Under the pieces are notes generated by a model. That model did no database searches. It had not been told where the DNA came from and saw nothing but the letters and a program-made list of their open reading frames with translations. Shown piece after piece: positions 14,171 through 17,771 of a stretch of DNA of 17,771 nucleotides. This stretch comes from JALENY01 sp036310185. Its GTDB lineage: Bacteria; Bacillota; Clostridia; Lachnospirales; Lachnospiraceae. The DNA is taken from contig JAXJSH010000069.1 of NCBI GenBank assembly GCA_036310185.1, forward strand, positions 1 through 17,771. The letters are read 5' to 3'. Position 1 is the first letter of the stretch. Each line of letters starts with the position of its first letter. The position numbers and the translations under genes were made by a program.

Positions 14171-14353
14171 TTACTTTGGAATGATAATGGATGCAATAAT
14201 ATAGGCCAGAATACCGGAACCGCCAAGTGCAGAAAACAGCACCCATGCCAGACGGATCAAAGTCGGATCCAGGTTAAAATACTCTGCAATACCGCCGCAT
14301 ACACCAGCCAGCATATAATTTGTAGATGAACGATATAATCTCTTGTTTTCCAT
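14171..14353 (-). CDS. PspC domain protein
   Basis: The protein is 60 residues and consists of a single PspC domain: KRLYRSSTNYMLAGVCGGIA then EYFNLDPTLIRLAWVLF, followed by one hydrophobic helix (about 40-58) ending in IIIPK. In other bacteria PspC-domain proteins act in membrane-stress responses; here only the family can be stated. The ATG has AGGAGG nine bases upstream. It is the last gene of the PadR-DUF1700-DUF4097 run but is separated from DUF4097 by 141 AT-rich bases that contain a strong palindrome, so it may also be controlled on its own. Confidence 0.9.
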   Translation of the reverse strand: MENKRLYRSSTNYMLAGVCGGIAEYFNLDPTLIRLAWVLFSALGGSGILAYIIASIIIPK

Positions 14354-14430
14354 AATTGAATACCTCCTGTTTCAATGTTTTGCTGTTATATTTTTAATTT
14401 TTCAATTTATGATTTTATTTTTTCATAGGA

Positions 14431-14451
14431 CATATGGGAGATTCCCATATG
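14431..14451. promoter_or_regulatory. Palindrome upstream of the PspC gene
   Basis: CATATGGGA and TCCCATATG are perfect nine-base arms around the three bases GAT. There is no T run on either side, so it is not a usual terminator. It may be a protein-binding site, or an RNA hairpin that protects the DUF4097 message end. The rest of the 141-base gap is AT-rich without clear signals. Confidence 0.5.
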
Positions 14452-14494
14452 CTGAAAATGTTTCTTATCAAATTCACGGTGATTCTATCCGTCT

Positions 14495-15250
14495 TCAAAA
14501 TTCTTCAAAATAAATGCTGACGGAACCAATACCGCATTCCATATCAATGCTTCGTTCAGCACCCGGGTTGGTGATATTCTGGCTTCTTGCAAATCCACCG
14601 TATGAATTATCCCCGATTTCAATTTCACCGATTCCACTTTCAATTTTATAATTATAATCCGACTCGGAACCGGCCAGCTGAGCGGACAATTCCCCGACGC
14701 CAACTTCCGCATCCATTGTTTTTGCATCAAGATACCCGAAATTTGCCTCACCGGCACCGACTTCCACGTTCAGATAATCCACTTTTAATTGATCGATCCA
14801 CGCTTCACCGGCTCCTACTTCCAGCTGAACTTCTTCAAACTTCATACCTTCCGGAATTGTCAATACAATAGAACCTCCACCGTTGTTGACACCGACTCCG
14901 GTGCCGCCGGAAATCTCAAGGGTATCGCCATCCATTTCTGACTTAAAACCAACCACTTCATCCTGCCAGATCTGAATCTCATCCACATCATCGTAATATA
15001 TTTCAAGAGAGCCTGCACCAAGCTCAATATCCAGCTTTTTGATATCCTGATCGATACGCTCGGTACTTTCTGTTTTTTCCGCGCTTCCAATTCCAATGCC
15101 GCCCAAATAGAACTTAAACTTTCCATTTTGCGCCAGCTGTTTCATACCGCTCCAGCTCATCCCCATCGCAAAAGAACCAATCAGGCAAAACAGACCGATG
15201 CATGCCATAGCGGCAGATAATATTAATGCAACCCTGGTAAATTTCTTCAT
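14495..15250 (-). CDS. DUF4097 family beta-repeat membrane-anchored protein
   Basis: The 251-residue protein has one N-terminal membrane segment (about residues 7-29), followed by an extracytoplasmic part rich in short beta strands. Six related motifs recur: ELGAGSLEI (76-84), EVGAGEAWI (144-152), EVGAGEANF (163-171), EVGVGELSA (182-190), ESGIGEIEI (204-212) and ECGIGSVSI (238-246). This fits the putative adhesin / beta-solenoid fold of DUF4097, also found in LiaG-like proteins of cell-envelope stress operons. The ATG overlaps the DUF1700 stop as ATGA, with AGAGGAG upstream. The role is unknown; the operon context suggests envelope stress sensing or regulation. Confidence 0.87.
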   Translation of the reverse strand: MKKFTRVALILSAAMACIGLFCLIGSFAMGMSWSGMKQLAQNGKFKFYLGGIGIGSAEKTESTERIDQDIKKLDIELGAGSLEIYYDDVDEIQIWQDEVVGFKSEMDGDTLEISGGTGVGVNNGGGSIVLTIPEGMKFEEVQLEVGAGEAWIDQLKVDYLNVEVGAGEANFGYLDAKTMDAEVGVGELSAQLAGSESDYNYKIESGIGEIEIGDNSYGGFARSQNITNPGAERSIDMECGIGSVSIYFEEF

Positions 15251-15933
15251 GTCTTACTCCTCTCTGTGTTTCTGTGAAACAGCTTCTGAATCAGATTCAC
15301 AATACCGCGAAACAGCGCCGGAAGCCATTTAAATACAGCCCATGCAATCAATACGGCCAGAACAAGTCCAAGTGCCAGCATAATTCCGCCAACTCCCATC
15401 GTCGCCAGCCCTTCCACCGGCGAAAAGGCCAGTCGGAAAATACCATAAACAAAGCAAACCGCGCCGCCAACCAAAAAGGATGCACCACAGGCTACAACTG
15501 CCACAATAATGCCAAACAGTCCGCCGATCAGACCAAGCAATCCACCCAGCAGACCGCCGCCTGCCCCGAAAATCACCGGTGATGCAAAAATTAACAGGAC
15601 AATCAGAAGTGCCAGCGGAATCTTCCTTTTCTGTTTCGGTTCCCGATAACCGGTTTCACGCCGGGTCGGTGTATTCAGATTCACACCATCCCGTCCATCT
15701 GTATATCCCTGTTCCGTATATTCGGCACGCTCATTTCCAGAAGCGTTCAGATCCGCCTTGATAATCGCTGCCACTTTTCCCGGGCTGCCCAGCTCCTGTA
15801 TAACCGTCGCCTCGTTTTCCGGTCCCGCCTCGTCAAAATAATCATTGTAGTACGCAATCGCATCCAGTCGGTCGCTTTCCGGCAGATCCGCAAGCAGCCG
15901 TTCCAGCTGCCCCATAAATTCCACTCGATTCAT
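15247..15933 (-). CDS. DUF1700 family membrane protein
   Basis: From the preferred start the protein is 228 residues. The N-terminal cytoplasmic part (1-70) is the conserved helical domain, MNRVEFMGQLERLLADLPES then DRLDAIAYYNDYFDEAG and QELGSPGKVAAIIKADL. A polar linker follows, then four or so glycine-rich membrane helices (about 105-205) and a basic C-terminal tail. DUF1700 proteins are typically encoded next to PadR regulators and DUF4097 proteins, as here. An in-frame TTG six codons upstream lies next to GGGAGG, which is the ribosome binding site for the ATG at 15933, so the ATG is preferred. The gene begins one base after the PadR stop, giving coupled translation. Confidence 0.88.
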   Translation of the reverse strand: MNRVEFMGQLERLLADLPESDRLDAIAYYNDYFDEAGPENEATVIQELGSPGKVAAIIKADLNASGNERAEYTEQGYTDGRDGVNLNTPTRRETGYREPKQKRKIPLALLIVLLIFASPVIFGAGGGLLGGLLGLIGGLFGIIVAVVACGASFLVGGAVCFVYGIFRLAFSPVEGLATMGVGGIMLALGLVLAVLIAWAVFKWLPALFRGIVNLIQKLFHRNTERSKT

Positions 15934-15934
15934 A

Positions 15935-16252
15935 CTATTTTCCTCCCTCAAACAATTTGTTGATTTTTGATGTGTAAGATTTCCATTCTACCTGGTAGAG
16001 ATTCAGCTGCGCGGCACCTTTTTCCGTCAGTTTATAATACCTGCGGTTTCGTCCGCCGCATTCCATATCATAGACGGCCAGACATTCATCTTTTTGAAGC
16101 CTTCGCAAAACCGGATACAATGTGGATTCGGACACTTCCAGAACCTGTCTTACATCCTGGGTTATTTTGTAACCATATGTTCCCTGCTCTTCCTTTGACA
16201 CAACAGCCAGCACAATCGCATCCAGGAGAGCTGCTCCTGTGTTGAATACCAT
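15935..16252 (-). CDS. PadR family transcriptional regulator
   Basis: The 105-residue protein is a winged helix-turn-helix of the short PadR-s2 type. It shows the family sequence LLDAIVLAVVSKEEQGTYGY, then KITQDVRQVLEVSESTLYPV followed by LRRLQKDECLAVYDM, and ends in a short dimerisation helix (AAQLNLYQVEWKSYTSKINK). PadR proteins are usually repressors that bind palindromes in their own promoter. Here two near-identical palindromes overlap the promoter directly upstream. The ATG follows AAGGAG by about eight bases. It is the first gene of the PadR-DUF1700-DUF4097-PspC run. Confidence 0.94.
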   Translation of the reverse strand: MVFNTGAALLDAIVLAVVSKEEQGTYGYKITQDVRQVLEVSESTLYPVLRRLQKDECLAVYDMECGGRNRRYYKLTEKGAAQLNLYQVEWKSYTSKINKLFEGGK

Positions 16253-16308
16253 AACTCCACTCCTTTTCGTGGTGATACTTTCGAAAATATAATATTATTT
16301 TTCTCTCA

Positions 16309-16329
16309 ATATTATACGTTGTATAATAT
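16309..16329. promoter_or_regulatory. Candidate PadR operator, proximal site
   Basis: ATATTATA and TATAATAT are perfect eight-base arms around five bases (CGTTG on the plus strand). It matches the distal site at nearly all positions, with matching half-site design. It lies in the leader between the promoter and the PadR start, where binding would block the polymerase. Confidence 0.65.
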
Positions 16330-16338
16330 CTTGTGGCT

Positions 16339-16359
16339 ATACTATACAACATATAGTAT
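16339..16359. promoter_or_regulatory. Candidate PadR operator, distal site
   Basis: ATACTATA and TATAGTAT are perfect eight-base arms around CAACA. The centre is exactly 30 bp from that of the proximal site, about three helical turns. It covers the -10 element of the PadR promoter. The remaining 95 bases to the S1 gene promoter are T-rich, with no other structure seen. Confidence 0.65.
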
Positions 16360-16370
16360 TATGTTGTCAA
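16341..16370 (-). promoter_or_regulatory. SigA-type promoter of the PadR operon
   Basis: On the minus strand, TTGACA (16365-16370) is 18 bases from TATAGT (16341-16346). Transcription would start near 16334, between the two palindromes. The -10 lies within the distal palindrome, so a bound regulator would hide it. Confidence 0.7.
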
Positions 16371-16474
16371 TAGTATTTTTAACTTTTTTTATAGATGACG
16401 TCTTTTTATTCATAACATCCTTTCACCCATAGTTTCTTTTTCCCATGATGTTCTTTCACATTTCTCTATCTCAG

Positions 16475-16504
16475 TTGCCAAACCTGCATCTTTTCTGGTA
16501 CAAT
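16475..16504 (+). promoter_or_regulatory. Promoter of the S1-domain gene
   Basis: TTGCCA (16475-16480) is 18 bases from TACAAT (16499-16504). The latter is preceded by TGG, giving an extended -10. The start point would be near 16511, leaving a leader of about 58 bases that begins with the hairpin motif. Confidence 0.75.
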
Positions 16505-16512
16505 AATTTCAT

Positions 16513-16542
16513 GATGTTGGGGGCAAAAGGTATTTTGACCCC
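16513..16542 (+). repeat. TGATGTTGGGG(T/G)CAAAA motif, copy 2, with hairpin
   Basis: GGGG-CAAAA pairs with TTTTG-CCCC around the loop GGTA, with one G-A mismatch (16519-16542). It lies at the 5' end of the predicted S1 transcript. There is no T run after it, so it is not a normal terminator. Its left half matches 12070-12086. Confidence 0.5.
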
Positions 16543-16568
16543 TTGACCAAGCGAAAGGAAGAAAAATC

Positions 16569-17480
16569 ATGACAAAACAGAGCATGGATGATTATGCAAA
16601 AGAACTGGAATCCTCCTTTAAACCATTAAAAGAAGGAGACATTATTGAAGGCTCCGTTATCGGTGTTTCCGAAACGGAAGTGTATGTGGATCTGAACTAT
16701 TATACAGAGGGCGTGATTCGTGCAGAAGATTACTCCAGCGACCCGACCTTCTCAATTAAAGCAGATGTAAACATTGGTGATCCGGTGTCTGCAACCATCA
16801 TCCGCATGGACGACGGCCAGGGCAATATTCTCCTGTCCAAAAAAGAAGCAAATGAAGTTCTGGCATGGGATAAACTGAAAGAACTGATGAATGAAGAAAT
16901 CGCTGTTTCTGTTAAGATTACAGAAGTGGTAAAAGGCGGTGTTGTAGCATTTCTCGAGGGCATCCGTGCATTCATCCCGGCTTCCAAACTGGCACTGAAC
17001 TACGTGGAGCAGGACGAACTGGAAGAATGGCTTCACAAAACCATCCAGGTACGTGTAATCACTGCCGATGAACGTGAACAGCGTCTCGTTCTCTCCGCCC
17101 GGGAAATCCTGCGCGAAAGAGCCGAGCTGGAACGCAAAAATAAAGTTTCTACCCTGAATGTGGGCTTCGTTACCGAAGGAACCGTAGAAAGCCTGCAGCC
17201 ATACGGGGCATTTGTAAATCTGGGCAACGGTCTGTCCGGACTGGTACATGTATCCCAAATCTGCGAACGCCGCATCAAACATCCAAAAGCCGAACTTTCC
17301 GTAGGTCAGAAAGTCAAAGTAAAAGTCATTGATATCAAAGATGGAAAATTAAGTCTCAGTATGAAAGCACTGAACGATGTGACCGTAAAAGACATAGAAG
17401 AAGAAGTGGTAGAAATTCCGGAAGCCGAAGAACTGACCACCAGTCTCGGTTCCCTGTTTGCAAACATAAAATTAGACTAA
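16569..17480 (+). CDS. S1 RNA-binding domain protein (three S1 domains)
   Basis: The 303-residue protein has three S1 OB-fold domains in tandem. Domain 1 is at about 20-92 (GDIIEGSVIGVSETEVYVDL), domain 2 at about 106-175 (VSVKITEVVKGGVVAFLEGI then RAFIPASKL), and domain 3 at about 196-270 (GFVTEGTVESLQPYGAFVNL then GNGLSGLVHVSQI). The third is the best match to the consensus. The acidic tail is EEEVVEIPEAEEL. It is shorter than the six-domain ribosomal S1 of Proteobacteria and resembles the shorter S1-like proteins of Firmicutes. It probably binds mRNA or the ribosome. The ATG follows GAAAGGAAG at eight bases. It is transcribed alone from its own promoter. Confidence 0.9.
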   Translation: MTKQSMDDYAKELESSFKPLKEGDIIEGSVIGVSETEVYVDLNYYTEGVIRAEDYSSDPTFSIKADVNIGDPVSATIIRMDDGQGNILLSKKEANEVLAWDKLKELMNEEIAVSVKITEVVKGGVVAFLEGIRAFIPASKLALNYVEQDELEEWLHKTIQVRVITADEREQRLVLSAREILRERAELERKNKVSTLNVGFVTEGTVESLQPYGAFVNLGNGLSGLVHVSQICERRIKHPKAELSVGQKVKVKVIDIKDGKLSLSMKALNDVTVKDIEEEVVEIPEAEELTTSLGSLFANIKLD

Positions 17481-17492
17481 CTATCAATTCAA

Positions 17493-17531
17493 ATATTGAA
17501 TATCTTCACATGGTCTTCCAAGATTCAATAT
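17493..17531 (+). other. Inverted repeat after the S1 gene
   Basis: ATATTGAATATCTT (17493-17506) pairs with AAGATTCAATAT (17520-17531), 12 pairs with one extra loop-out, around a 13-base loop. It starts 12 bases after the stop. The following bases are not a T run, so it is a poor terminator; it may protect the message end. Confidence 0.45.
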
Positions 17532-17565
17532 CTTGTTATAACCTGTGGAACCACTATCGGGCATC

Positions 17566-17771
17566 TAAAATTGGCAAAAACAGGTATCTTGTACGTCGAA
17601 TTAGCCTGCAAATACCAATACCAGGCGGCTAAAATTGGCAAAAACAGGTATCCTGTATGCTGAATTAGCTTCAGAATAACAATATCAGGCGTTTAAAATC
17701 ATCAAAAATAGCTGTCCTGTATGCTGAATTAGCTTCAGAATAACAATATCAGGCGTTTAAAATCATCAAAA
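17566..17771. repeat. 64-bp tandem repeat array, open at the right edge
   Basis: Units start with TAAAAT at 17566, 17630, 17694 and 17758, an exact spacing of 64 bases. Units 1 and 2 agree at 52 of 64 positions, units 2 and 3 at 58 of 64, and the 14 visible bases of unit 4 match unit 3 fully. Both halves of the unit are conserved, so this is not a repeat-spacer array. Conserved blocks are CAAAAA, TGTA and GAATTAGC. The arms CTGAA and TTCAG form a small inverted repeat in units 2 and 3. Degenerate similarity to the unit end is seen at 17552-17565. No open reading frame runs through it. Confidence 0.85.

Noticed and set aside
13911..14246. Longer 111-residue form of the spore protein
   Set aside because: The extra N-terminal part overlaps the PspC gene and the hairpin and has no spore-protein similarity. 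The family core and the ribosome site support the start at 14099.
17566..17771. Possible CRISPR array (64-base period fits repeat plus spacer)
   Set aside because: Both halves of each unit are conserved between neighbours, so there are no unique spacers. No cas gene is seen in the window.

Overview
The window looks like a chromosomal segment of a spore-forming Firmicute of class Clostridia, most likely family Lachnospiraceae. This rests on the complete spoIIAA-spoIIAB-sigF operon, an alpha/beta-type spore protein gene, a valine T-box leader, strong AGGAGG-type ribosome binding sites and moderate G+C. The species assignment is inference. No transposase, phage gene or CRISPR array is visible.

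Positions 1-13910 are mostly on the minus strand. The left edge cuts an exported protein gene (1-153). Next come a MATE efflux transporter (373-1779) with its terminator, then spoIIAA-spoIIAB-sigF (3530-2018), which controls forespore-specific transcription. Upstream is a five-gene run ending in a long terminator at 3603-3661: valS, an LtaS-like glycerophosphotransferase, folC, an unannotated 49-residue ORF (5253-5402) coupled to folC by an ATGA overlap, and a zinc-ribbon/TPR membrane protein. It starts from a near-consensus promoter at 11934-11962 and a T-box with a GUA (Val) specifier. Charged tRNA-Val status may therefore influence envelope-polymer and folate genes as well as valS.

After a divergent intergenic region comes a plus-strand lipoprotein gene (12179-12898). 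A bidirectional terminator separates it from two overlapping half-size EamA/DMT membrane proteins on the minus strand. A spore-protein gene (13911-14099) follows, with a SigG-like promoter inside a terminator-like hairpin that also holds its Shine-Dalgarno sequence.

A second compact operon (16252-14171) encodes a PadR repressor, a DUF1700 membrane protein, a DUF4097 beta-repeat protein and a PspC-domain protein. Its promoter carries two nearly identical 21-bp palindromes centred exactly 30 bp apart, a good candidate for autoregulation by PadR. On the plus strand, a three-S1-domain RNA-binding protein (16569-17480) has its own extended -10 promoter and a hairpin leader.

The right edge runs into an array of exact 64-bp tandem repeats (from 17566). 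Similarity between units rises toward the window edge, and the array continues beyond the window. This array, the twin PadR operators, the spore-protein hairpin/promoter arrangement and the coupled 49-residue ORF deserve the closest look.
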